This document shows, one piece after another, positions 8,069 to 14,500 of a stretch of 14,500 bases of DNA. A program made the translations under genes and the position numbers. Where the stretch lies: contig JBBHKE010001283.1 in assembly GCA_037447655.1 (NCBI GenBank), forward strand, positions 259,725 to 274,224, in the 5' to 3' direction. Below the pieces are notes generated by a model. The model saw only the letters and a program-made list of their open reading frames with translations. It had not been told where the DNA came from and searched no databases. How positions within the stretch are numbered: position 1 is the first letter of the stretch; each line of letters opens with the position of its first letter. The stretch is from Zygnema cylindricum (lineage: Eukaryota; Streptophyta; Zygnematophyceae; Zygnematales; Zygnemataceae).

Positions 8069-8105
8069 GTACAGAAAGGTACTTGGTCTGAAGTACTTTC
8101 TGTAC
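8069..8105. repeat. 15-bp inverted repeat in the Y 3' LTR
   Basis: GTACAGAAAGGTACTT (8069-8084) pairs with AAGTACTTTCTGTAC (8091-8105): 15 pairs, one bulged G, 6-nt loop. It is intact in the 5' LTR at 13393-13429, with one change in the loop only. It lies about 105 bp upstream of the TATA box on the element strand. Confidence 0.85.
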
Positions 8106-8199
8106 GGCCATTCTACGATATGGCCAGAAAGACGACGCCTACCATATCCGGGTTCGCCATAATATGTCCCGGAGATGCCGTCATCCAATATCATGTTGC

Positions 8200-8205
8200 C
8201 ACGTG
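8200..8205. promoter_or_regulatory. G-box (ABRE-like) in the Y 3' LTR
   Basis: CACGTG within GACACGTGGC on the element strand, a full match to the plant ABA-response/G-box core, about 240 bp upstream of the TATA box. It is conserved at 13524-13529 in the 5' LTR. Confidence 0.5.
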
Positions 8206-8482
8206 TCACCCGTTGTGGTTGTGACCAAAAAACCGCCAAATCGACCATTCCGCGATGCCGGCTTCTTTCTCCGTCGTTAGATTAATGTCGGCCTTATTTT
8301 ATAACCGTTAAAAATACAAGTAGTACATTTCCGGTGTAATTCCAATTTTTAACTGTCTCTGTGTGATTGTGGTCCGTTTGTCAATAAATCGAACTTCTCC
8401 TTTTCGTCATCTTTAAGTAGCTATCATACCCTATATACTTCAGCACTGGTCTTAGACCACAAGGTAAGACTAACGGCTATTT

Positions 8483-8522
8483 GACGGATGGTAGGTACCA
8501 GGATCAAATCCTGGGTCCGTCA
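8483..8522 (+). other. tRNA-like acceptor/T-arm minihelix in the Y 3' LTR
   Basis: The plus strand folds exactly as the top half of a tRNA. GACGGAT (8483-8489) pairs with GTCCGTC (8515-8521) as a 7-bp acceptor stem with one T-G pair, and A8522 sits as discriminator. CCAGG (8498-8502) and CCTGG (8510-8514) form a 5-bp T-stem around the 7-nt loop ATCAAAT (canonical TTCAAAT), and the T-stem abuts the acceptor strand without a gap. Eight bases (8490-8497) stand where the D and anticodon arms would be. GGATCAAATCC resembles the pol III B box at 9 of 11 positions. It is antisense to the element. Tandem stems could arise by chance, but the exact 7/5/7 geometry argues for a tRNA origin. Confidence 0.55.
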
Positions 8523-8574
8523 ATCCTTTTGATAAGTTTACCAAGGCTCTGCCTTCTGACTCTAGAAGGAGCAT

Positions 8575-8662
8575 AGGCAGCCATGGCTCTAGCTTCCTCT
8601 CCAGCCTTCAGTGACTACGACAAGTATGGGGGCTAGAGAGAGAAGCTAGAAGCAGGCTGCCT
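8575..8662. repeat. 88-bp imperfect hairpin near the start of the Y 3' LTR
   Basis: AGGCAGCC (8575-8582) pairs with GGCTGCCT (8655-8662), and CTCTAGCTTCCTCTC (8587-8601) pairs with the GAGAGAGAAGCTAG region (8636-8653), with small bulges. It is present at 13899-13986 in the 5' LTR. Confidence 0.6.
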
Positions 8663-8724
8663 CTGTTTTTCTTGCTCTTATTTAAATCTTTTAACTAACC
8701 TAGAAAATACCATTTATTTTAACA

Positions 8725-8735
8725 CTCCCCTTATT
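8725..8735 (-). promoter_or_regulatory. Element Y polypurine tract
   Basis: Minus strand AAATAAGGGGAG directly precedes the LTR opening TGTT at 8724, the expected place for the plus-strand primer. The final pol stop TAA is just upstream at 8754-8756. Confidence 0.85.
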
Positions 8736-8753
8736 TTCTAGTCACTTTTGATT

Positions 8754-9316
8754 TTAAGTCCACATTTCTAGAGAAGGTACCGGCTTGGTCATCATGTGTG
8801 CCACCATCTCACTGTCTGGTCTGTATTATAGACTTATTATTTTGTTCTCCACCTTTTCCCTAACAAAGCTAAGTCTGATGTCCATGAGTTTTGCTTTAAA
8901 ATGATGTTTGGGATTAGCAGCAATTGCAATTGCTGCTTGATTATCACAAAATATTTTCTGAATTCCACTCTTAAGATGCCCCAATTCACCAAGCAAGGAT
9001 TTAACCCAGCAGAGCAAGATGCCATATACTCTGCCTCGATGGTAGACTGAGCAATGACCTTTTGCTGCTTACTGCTCCAGCAACAAGCACCATTCCCCAT
9101 ATACAACACATATCCAGATGTACATCTTCTCATCGGAGCATCCCTATAGCTGGCATCACTCCAAGTGGTGATATCAATGTTTTCCCTACCCAGATGCAAC
9201 CATAAATCCCTAGTTCCTATGAGATATCTGAGGACCCTTTTGGCTGCTTCCCAATCCCTTTTGGTAGGATCATTCAGACTCCTACTTAGCACTCCTACAG
9301 CTGCTGCCAAATCCGG
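8754..9316 (-). pseudogene. Element Y RNase H domain (broken)
   Basis: Continues the reverse transcriptase after the in-frame TGA at 9317-9319. Seen: AAAVGVLSRSL, WEAAKRVLRYLIGT, TTWSDASYRD with the first catalytic Asp, QSTIEAEYMA with Glu, then a frame change near 9013 where about ten bases are missing compared with element Z (AVKELL is lost). The shifted frame continues with WVKSLLGELG, FCDNQAAIAIAANPKHHFK with the third acidic residue, and MDIRLSFVREKV. A TAA at 8826-8828 stands where Z has CAA (Gln). The frame runs on to VAHMMTKP and a natural-looking TAA at 8754-8756, next to the polypurine tract. Confidence 0.9.
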
Positions 9317-10102
9317 TCAGGTACAATTCATAAAATATATCAAACTGCCCACTACCTGTCTGTATGGAATAGTCTGCATAAACTTCTTCTCTTCTGGACC
9401 TAGTTCATCATCTAGAATTAGGATGTCTCCTTCCTCACTCCCCTCACTTCCGTTCTTTAAATCCATGGGAGTAGTGCAACTGTTGGCTTTGTTCATCTGA
9501 ATTTTTTCCATCATGTTTCCAATTGCCTCTTTCTGAGTTAATCTAATTATCCTCTTTTTCCTATTTCTCTCTACTTGTATTCCCAAAATATATCTAGCCT
9601 CCCCCATATCTTTCAATTCGAACCTTCCCTTTAGATCTGTTTTTAGTTTGTTAATTTTCTTTAATGACTTACTTAGAACAAGAAGATCATCTACGTAAAT
9701 TGCAATAATGATGACACCTTCCTCATCTTCAAAAACATAAATTGAATGGTCTGAACTGATGCGAAAGTATTCCAGACTGGTAAGGAACTCATCTAGTTTC
9801 TTGTTCCACTGTCTGGGTGCCTGTTTCAAACCATAGAGAGATTTGATTAGCCGGCATACCTTACTTTTCTCTCCTTGTTCCACGAATCCTTCCGGTTGTC
9901 GCATGAAGATCTCCTCCTCTAGTTCTCCATGTAGGAACGTTGTCTTTATGTCCATCTGGTGGACTTCCATGTCTTCTACAGCTGCTAGACTGAGAAGTAT
10001 TCGAACCGAGGGAAATCTGACTACCAGAGCGAAGGTTTCTTCGTAGTCTATTCCCTCTTTCTGAGTAAAACCTTTCGCCACTAACCGAGCCTTATACCGC
10101 TA
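9317..10102 (-). pseudogene. Element Y reverse transcriptase domain
   Basis: An uninterrupted 260-codon stretch between TAG 10100-10102 and TGA 9317-9319. It contains RYKARLVAKGFTQKEGIDY, HQMDIKTTFLHGELEEEIF (first Asp), SLYGLKQAPRQW, the intact active site IYVDDLLVLSKS (YVDD at 9686-9697), DMGEARYILGIQVERNR, RLTQKEAIGNM and IPYRQVVGSLIYFMNCT. It polymerises DNA from element RNA. The stop at its C-terminal end sits at the Arg of NCTRPD; Z still has Arg there, consistent with CGA changed to TGA. The usual APVV motif reads ALVV. Confidence 0.93.
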
Positions 10103-11046
10103 AATTGTATTGTCCGGATTCAGTTTTAGTTTGAAAACCCACTTACATCCAATTAGTTTTCTATCGGCAGGACCGTCCACCAGCTCCCATGTATCAACCG
10201 CCATAATTGAAGTCATCTCTTCATTGATGGCCGTCTTCCACCGGTTTCTTTCCGGACAGTTCATTGCCTCTTCATATGTTTGAGGTTCATCCGGGTGAGA
10301 TAGTTTAGTAACCTTGTTATTAACTTGTTTCTCTAGAAGCCTTTTGCTGCTTCGTCTCCCTCCCTCAAAATCTGCGAGTGGAATAGATGGTTCTCGTGGA
10401 TTCTTTCGATTCACCACGGCTTCTCCCCTATCCCTTGGATCCATATCCGTTTCCACCACGTCTTCCGCTTGTGTCATTGGTGTTTCAAAGTTCAAGTCTT
10501 TCTCTGTCTGTTTTGAATCGGCAAGGATATCATCCAAACCTGCAATAGTATCGTCTTCTTGAAAACCCGGATAGTTAGGGAGATGAAAGTCATCAGAATT
10601 GTCTGACTCAACTCTGATTCTGACTGGTTTTGAGGATTTAAAGGGATCTACCGACTTCCCTTCATCCATAGCTACCACATGTTTAACTAAGATTATGTCT
10701 TCTCTCTTTAGATCATATACTCTATACCCTTTTACATCCTCATCATATCCTAGCAAGTATCCTGGTTTCCCTTTAGGATCTAGTTTCCAGTTTGATTTAT
10801 CTGTATCTAAACTGAAGACTTTACTACCGAAAACCTTTAAATGAGATAGATCTGATTTTCGGCCGGTCCATTTCTCATATGGAGTTAGGCCTTTCACCGC
10901 CGAAGTTAGAACTCTGTTTCTCAAATAATTTGCACAATTCATAGCTTCTGCCCAGAATCTTTTTCTTATCCTTTTATCTGACAACATATTCCGTGCACTG
11001 TCATTTAGTGTCCTATTCAATCTCTCGGCAACACCATTCTGTTCCG
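10100..11046 (-). pseudogene. Element Y integrase C-terminal part and linker to reverse transcriptase
   Basis: Begins in the new frame after a shift near 11044-11048. It carries the third integrase catalytic residue (Glu of NGVAERLNRT), then FWAEAMNCANYLRNR, PYEKWTGRKSDLSHLKVFG, GYLLGYDEDVKGYRVYD and a long acidic/Ser-rich linker. It ends with EEAMNCPERNRWKTAINEEM and KWVFKLKLNPDNTI, the entry to reverse transcriptase, where TAG 10100-10102 interrupts the frame. The protein is a normal copia layout otherwise. Confidence 0.9.
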
Positions 11047-11967
11047 CGTTTTTGGAATTGTCTTTTGATGTTGAACACCATCCTCCCTTAAGAACTCTTC
11101 AAACTGATTAGAGGTATATTCTCCTCCATTGTCACTTCTCACCCTCTTTATTGTGGTCTCGTGAAGTTTCTCGACCCATGCCTTATATTGTTTGAAATAC
11201 TCCGGAGTTTCTGATTTATTTTTCAGAAAGTATACTCGGGAGTACCGGGACCAATCATCAGTAATGGTTAGCATAAATCTTTTGCCTCCGGGTGATGGCA
11301 CTCTCGCCGGTCCCCAAATGTCCGTGTGCACCAAATCAAGAACTTTTTCTCCTTTATAAGTTGCTTCCTTTGGGAATGGTAATTTGTGTGCTTTACCTTG
11401 AGCACACCCACTGCAATCACTCACATTATCATTTTCCCCAAAGCGTATCCCTTCAACTACTCCCAACTTTTTCATTTCTCTTAACTTATCTAGATTCACA
11501 TGCCCAAGTCTCTTATGCCACAACATAATATCATTGACACCAGTATAGTAAAGTTTGAGTTTTTCATTACTTAAAGCAAGCCTGAACATTCCTTGGCTAC
11601 CTTTCTCAGCAGTGAAATACACATCTTCCTCAAAGCTAGCTGTAAAGACTCCTTTTCTGGTGCTAGTTTCAAATCCTTTATCATCTAATACATACGTAGA
11701 GATGAGATTCTTCTTTAACTCCGGAATAAACAATACATCGGAGAACGTAACTATTGAGGTTTTTCCTTCCACTACGACTTTCAGATCTACCGATCCTACA
11801 TACGTAGTGGTCACTACCCTCCCATCCCCATAATCAATCTCTATTGTAGGGATCTTTCTCAGCTTAGTAAACAGATGCTTATCTTTGCACATGTGTATAG
11901 ATGCACCTGAATCCACAATCGAACCTCCTTCACCTTTCAGTCCACCGAGAGCACATTTATGCTTTCA
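11047..11967 (-). pseudogene. Element Y protease, GAG-pre-integrase and integrase N-terminal core
   Basis: After TGA 11965-11967 the frame is open for 300 codons. It begins with the protease motif VDSGASIHMC (Asp at 11911-11913), then LKKNLISTYVLDDKGF, the zinc site LWHKRLGHVN (two His) and DCSGCAQGKAHK (two Cys), and the first two integrase acidic residues in LVHTDIWGP and VRSDNGGEY, 63 residues apart. The frame is lost in QHQKTIPKT at about 11046, where one base is missing compared with the conserved PEQNGVAER block. The third catalytic residue continues in another frame. Confidence 0.92.
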
Positions 11968-12150
11968 TGGAATTTCGACTTCTGTTTTTGCCTCCAACTC
12001 CTCATCCAAAAGAAGTTTGTCGTCCTCCTCATCGGATTCCTCCTCGTGTACCTGTGTGACAAGTGCCTTTTTCTTCCCTCGTGTTTGACCCTCGGTCTGC
12101 CCCTCCTTTATCCGAAGCTCGGTCAGTTTGGTGCATTCTGCCATGTAATG
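11968..12150 (-). pseudogene. Element Y gag-protease linker (zinc knuckle C-terminal half)
   Basis: In the pol frame this stretch opens with GHYMAECTKL, the His and last Cys of the CCHC zinc knuckle whose first half is in the gag frame. An acidic linker rich in Glu and Asp (EEESDEEDDKLLLDEE) follows, up to the TGA at 11965-11967. It links the nucleocapsid to the protease. The knuckle being split across two frames shows a real frameshift at 12151-12153 (a missing G/C in a short run). Confidence 0.8.
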
Positions 12151-13020
12151 CCCGGTTTCTTACAAAAGTGACAAAGCCCCTTTAGTCCCCTCGTTCCGGA
12201 TTCATCGGATTGATTTTTCAGGTCTTCCCTTCCATGACTTCCAAGGGGTTTCCGTGAATATTTGTTTCTCCAACTTTCTCCAGCCGCCAAGGCTTTTTCG
12301 TTCTTAACTCCCCTTCGGATTTCGATTGTATTCTCTCGGACGAGAATCATACCAACTACTGAATTCCATACCCACCTGGAGTCGAGTAGATCTTGTACCC
12401 GGTTTACAATGTTCTCATACTCATCGGGTAGTTTCATGAGTAAACAATGTACCTTTGCCTTCTCGATTTCTACTTTTCCAGCACACTCTAACTCCATGAA
12501 AAGTATAGCCAGCTCATTGCAGAAATCGAGCATCTTCTTTCCTTTGTGAAAGTATCTATTGATCCTTTGGTCTGCTAGCTTCTGTTTCTCAATAGTACCG
12601 CTACGGTACATCTCTATCAGCGCATCCCACAGATCGGATGCCCTTTCCACCTGTAAATGAGGACCAGCGAGTCCTTGTGTGAGATGACGGAGGATAAAAT
12701 GCTTGGCTGCCATGTTGTTGTAGTCCCAGGTATCGATATCATTCTCCTCATTCCTCGGTATAGGAGACATGAAAGCAGATCCGGTTGCTATAGGTGTGGA
12801 TTCCTCTTTTTCTTTCCCTTTTTCCATCACGATGCTTTCTCCGTCTTCTGATTCATCTGATGACGGTGGATCTGGTTTCCTACCAAATCTGCTTCCTCCA
12901 AACCCTATAAGAATAGCAGGACCGGATGGGCGCTTCACTCGCCCACTCACTATTCCCCAAAATCTTTTCTCACATAGGGCTATCATCATCATACTCTCCA
13001 GTAGATGAACCCTGTCCCAT
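12123..13020 (-). pseudogene. Element Y gag (capsid/nucleocapsid) region
   Basis: The gag frame is open from 12992 to 12123 (289 codons). The recognisable core is MAAKHFILRHLTQGL, ASDLWDALIEMYRSGT, QKLADQRINRYF, LDFCNELA, ELECAG and LMKLPDEYENIVNRV, followed by a basic region and the first half of a zinc knuckle (CHFCKKPG) before the frameshift. About 90 N-terminal residues do not resemble the usual copia gag start. An earlier ATG at 13018-13020, only 20 bp after the primer-binding site, opens a 16-codon frame (MGQGSSTGEYDDDSPM, then TGA) in the pol frame. It may be the true N-terminus, cut off by a frameshift near 12975. Confidence 0.8.
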
Positions 13021-13040
13021 TGAATATGGGCACCCTAGAG

Positions 13041-13055
13041 GGTGGGCCCATAACC
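13041..13055 (-). promoter_or_regulatory. Element Y primer-binding site: half-tRNA-iMet type
   Basis: The minus strand reads GGTTATGGGCCCACC immediately after the LTR end (...TTGCA). It is complementary over all 15 bases to nt 25-39 of plant initiator tRNA-Met (GGTGGGCCCATAACC, ending in the anticodon stem), not to the tRNA 3' end. This is the arrangement known for Drosophila copia, whose primer is the tRNA 5' half cut after nt 39. Animal initiator tRNA would give one mismatch, at the fourteenth base. The next base (C) no longer pairs, so the match is exactly 15 nt. The tRNA sequence is recalled, not searched. Confidence 0.85.
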
Positions 13056-13278
13056 TGCAACTCTGAGACCTCCATAGGTACTCAGAGTAGGCAGCTTGCT
13101 AGAAGCCTCTAGGATAACCTCAATTGTTTGAGCTTCGTCTGAATATTGCTGACACCCTGATAGAATACAGACTGACCAGACCGCACCCCTTGGAAGGGCT
13201 GACTCCCCTGAGTCTACCACAAAAAAAATCCTTGAATTTGCTCCCCTGAGCAGTTAATTATCAATGGTCAAAGATGAC

Positions 13279-13287
13279 CCTTTTATA
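13279..13287 (-). promoter_or_regulatory. Element Y 5' LTR TATA box
   Basis: TATAAAAGG, identical to 7955-7963. It is the likely promoter of the element's genomic RNA, with the start expected near 13255 and about 200 bp before the LTR end. Confidence 0.6.
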
Positions 13288-13392
13288 CAAAAGGCCCCTG
13301 AGAGAGAGGCGGCTATCTCTAATTTTCTAAGTCCTAAACCCCTCTCTAAACCCTCTACTACTGATGTATGTAACCAATCAATTGAGTGTACA

Positions 13393-13429
13393 GTACAGAA
13401 AGGTACTTGGTCCGAAGTACTTTCTGTAC
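13393..13429. repeat. 15-bp inverted repeat in the Y 5' LTR
   Basis: Same paired arms as 8069-8084/8091-8105. The only change between copies is one base in the 6-nt loop. Confidence 0.85.
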
Positions 13430-13523
13430 GGCCATTGTACGATATGGCCAGAAAGACGACGCCTACCATATCCGGGTTTGCCATAATATGTCTCGGAGAT
13501 GCCGTCATCCAATATCATGTTGC

Positions 13524-13529
13524 CACGTG
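13524..13529. promoter_or_regulatory. G-box (ABRE-like) in the Y 5' LTR
   Basis: CACGTG in the same GACACGTGGC context as in the 3' LTR, upstream of the TATA box on the element strand. Confidence 0.5.
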
Positions 13530-13806
13530 TCACCCGTTGTGGTTGTGACCGAAAACAACCAAATCGACCATTCCGCGATGCCGGCTTCTTTCTCCGTCGT
13601 TAGATTAATGTCGGCCTTAATTTATAACCGTTAAAAATACAAGTAGTACATTTCCGGTGTAATTCCAATTTTTAACTGTCTCTGTGTGATTGCGGTCCGT
13701 TTGTCAGTAAATCGAACTTCTCGTTTTTGTCATCTTTAAGTAGCTATCGTACCCTATATACTTCAGCACTCGTCTTAGACTACAGGGTAAGACTAACGGC
13801 TACTTT

Positions 13807-13846
13807 GACGGATGGTAGGTACCAGGATCAAATCTTGGGTCCGTCA
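13807..13846 (+). other. tRNA-like acceptor/T-arm minihelix in the Y 5' LTR
   Basis: Same structure as 8483-8522. The single difference, C to T in the T-stem (CCAGG with CTTGG), leaves a G-T pair, so the fold is kept. Confidence 0.55.
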
Positions 13847-14048
13847 ATCCTTTTGGTAAGTTTACCAAGGCTCTGCCTTCTGACTCTAGAAGGAGCATAG
13901 GCAGCCATGGCTCTAGCTTCCTCTCCAGCCTTCAGTGACTACGACAAGTATGGGGGCTAGAGAGAGAAGCTAGAAGCAGGCTGCCTATGTTTTTCTTGCT
14001 CTTATTTAAATCTTTTAACTAACCTAGAAAATACCATTTATTTCAACA

Positions 14049-14053
14049 TACCT
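14049..14053. repeat. Target-site duplication of element Y, right copy
   Basis: TACCT, identical to 7727-7731. Confidence 0.93.
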
Positions 14054-14500
14054 GTCTATAGGGAATTTCAGTCAAATTTTCATTTTCTGTTATATCTCTA
14101 ACTATAACTCTTGAGCTGATTTCTACCCCTTCAGTTTTCTGTTTATTTTCCATAGGAGTTGCACTATTTTTGCATCTGACATATCAAACCTATCAAGTAT
14201 ATTTTCGATAGCCTCCTTTTGTGTTAGTCTAATTATCCTTTTTAGTCTATCTCTTTCTAACTGAATCCCAAGAACATATTTTGCCTCTCCTAAATCTTTC
14301 ATTTCAAATCTGGTATTTAAGGATTTCTTGACTTGTTAATTTTTGTCAGTGATTTGCTCATTAGGAGCAGATCATCTACGTAAAGTGCAATATAAATTAT
14401 TCCATCTTCTCCTTCCATAATGTAAACTGAATGATCCGAGCTTATTGTAGTAAATCCTAACTTAGTGAGAAACTCATGTAATTTGATATTCCACTGACGA
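14049..14500 (-). pseudogene. Element Z reverse transcriptase (continues off the window)
   Basis: The N-terminal-side continuation of the RNase H fragment at 7070-7731, displaced by element Y. From 14500 down: RQWNIKLHEFLTKLGF, SSDHSVYIMEGEDG, the intact active site LYVDDLLLMSKS (YVDD at 14371-14382), then MKDLGEAKYVLGIQLERDR, RLTQKEAIENIL and finally EIPYRQV at the insertion point. Two frameshifts are visible, near 14330 (after KIN) and at the T-run 14167-14171 (after MSDAK), so each third of the segment is in a different frame. The motifs parallel those of element Y almost block by block. Confidence 0.9.

Larger units (their letters stand above)
7732..8724 (-). repeat. Element Y 3' LTR, 993 bp
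   Basis: On the minus strand it opens TGTTAAAATAAATGG at 8724, directly after the polypurine tract, and ends CAGAGTTGCA at 7732. It pairs along its whole length with 13056-14048 at a constant offset of 5324, apart from a short stretch between two single-base indels. It holds a TATAAAAGG box, a G-box, a long imperfect inverted repeat, a tRNA-like minihelix and an 88-bp imperfect hairpin near its start. Reading frames within it are not convincing genes. Confidence 0.95.
7732..14048 (-). mobile_element. Ty1/copia element 'Y', 6317 bp, structurally complete, coding-dead
   Basis: Two 993-bp LTRs (7732-8724 and 13056-14048) with TG...CA ends, a primer-binding site at 13041-13055, a polypurine tract at 8725-8735, a perfect TACCT target duplication, and gag, protease, integrase, reverse transcriptase and RNase H in copia order on the minus strand. 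By hand alignment the LTRs differ at roughly 35-40 positions plus two balancing single-base indels, about 96% identity. The coding region has frameshifts near 12975, 12151, 11046 and 9013 and in-frame stops at 11965-11967, 10100-10102, 9317-9319 and 8826-8828. It could move only with proteins supplied by another copy. Confidence 0.95.
13056..14048 (-). repeat. Element Y 5' LTR, 993 bp
   Basis: On the minus strand it opens TGTTGAAATAAATGG at 14048 and ends CAGAGTTGCA at 13056, next to the primer-binding site. It matches 7732-8724 throughout. TATAAAAGG at 13279-13287, the G-box at 13524-13529 and the inverted repeat at 13393-13429 are unchanged. This copy would drive genomic RNA synthesis. Confidence 0.95.

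Noticed and set aside
7732-8724. Idea that the 1-kb repeat is a SINE or tRNA-derived element because of its B-box-like motif
   Set aside because: It has TG...CA ends, adjoins a polypurine tract on one copy and a primer-binding site on the other, and is flanked by TACCT, so it is an LTR. The tRNA-like part is only 40 nt.
12123-12160. Possible programmed frameshift between gag and pol of element Y
   Set aside because: Copia elements normally use a single frame, the shift splits a zinc knuckle between its second Cys and its His, and there are other random frameshifts in this copy. A lost base is simpler.
13254-13548. Reading frames on both strands inside the Y LTR (also 8054-8248)
   Set aside because: They lie in LTR regulatory sequence, are not kept in the other LTR (8054-8248 and 13254-13508 are in different frames), and match no family.

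Overview
The window is nuclear DNA of a eukaryote, most likely a green plant. It is almost entirely Ty1/copia (Pseudoviridae-type) LTR retrotransposons, all on the minus strand, around about 0.9 kb of host DNA that carries two small exons. The plant assignment rests on two primer-binding sites. One matches, without mismatch, the anticodon half of plant-type initiator tRNA-Met as I recall its sequence. The other resembles that tRNA's 3' end with two G-to-A changes. T-rich introns with GT/AG borders agree. I cannot name the species.

Layout. (1) 1-5260 is element A: 5' LTR (4586-5260), primer-binding site, gag-protease, integrase, then reverse transcriptase and RNase H running off the left edge. 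It is broken by seven in-frame stops, one frameshift and loss of the YVDD polymerase box. (2) 5261-6154 is host DNA with two exons, 5448-5515 and 5834-5903. Together they encode a 46-residue middle piece of a C2 (Ca2+/phospholipid-binding) domain on the plus strand. (3) 6155-7731 is the 3' part of element Z: 3' LTR, polypurine tract and RNase H. (4) 7732-14048 is element Y, 6317 bp, structurally complete: two 993-bp LTRs about 96% identical, a primer-binding site, a polypurine tract and gag-pol, with a perfect 5-bp target duplication TACCT. It is inserted inside the pol gene of Z. (5) 14049-14500 is the continuation of Z, the reverse transcriptase with its YVDD box, running off the right edge.

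No element here can supply its own proteins. A and Y carry stops and frameshifts. Z is split by Y, has two frameshifts, and has lost the first RNase H catalytic aspartate. Several stops look like C-to-T decay, expected in methylated, silenced elements. A comparison of Y with Z inside the window shows this at two positions.

Most notable: element Y appears to prime reverse transcription with the 5' half of initiator tRNA-Met (nt 25-39), the Drosophila copia mode, while A uses the ordinary tRNA 3' end. Both Y LTRs also carry a 40-nt sequence that folds as a tRNA acceptor/T-arm minihelix. I found no bacterial-type operon, CRISPR array, rRNA or complete tRNA gene.
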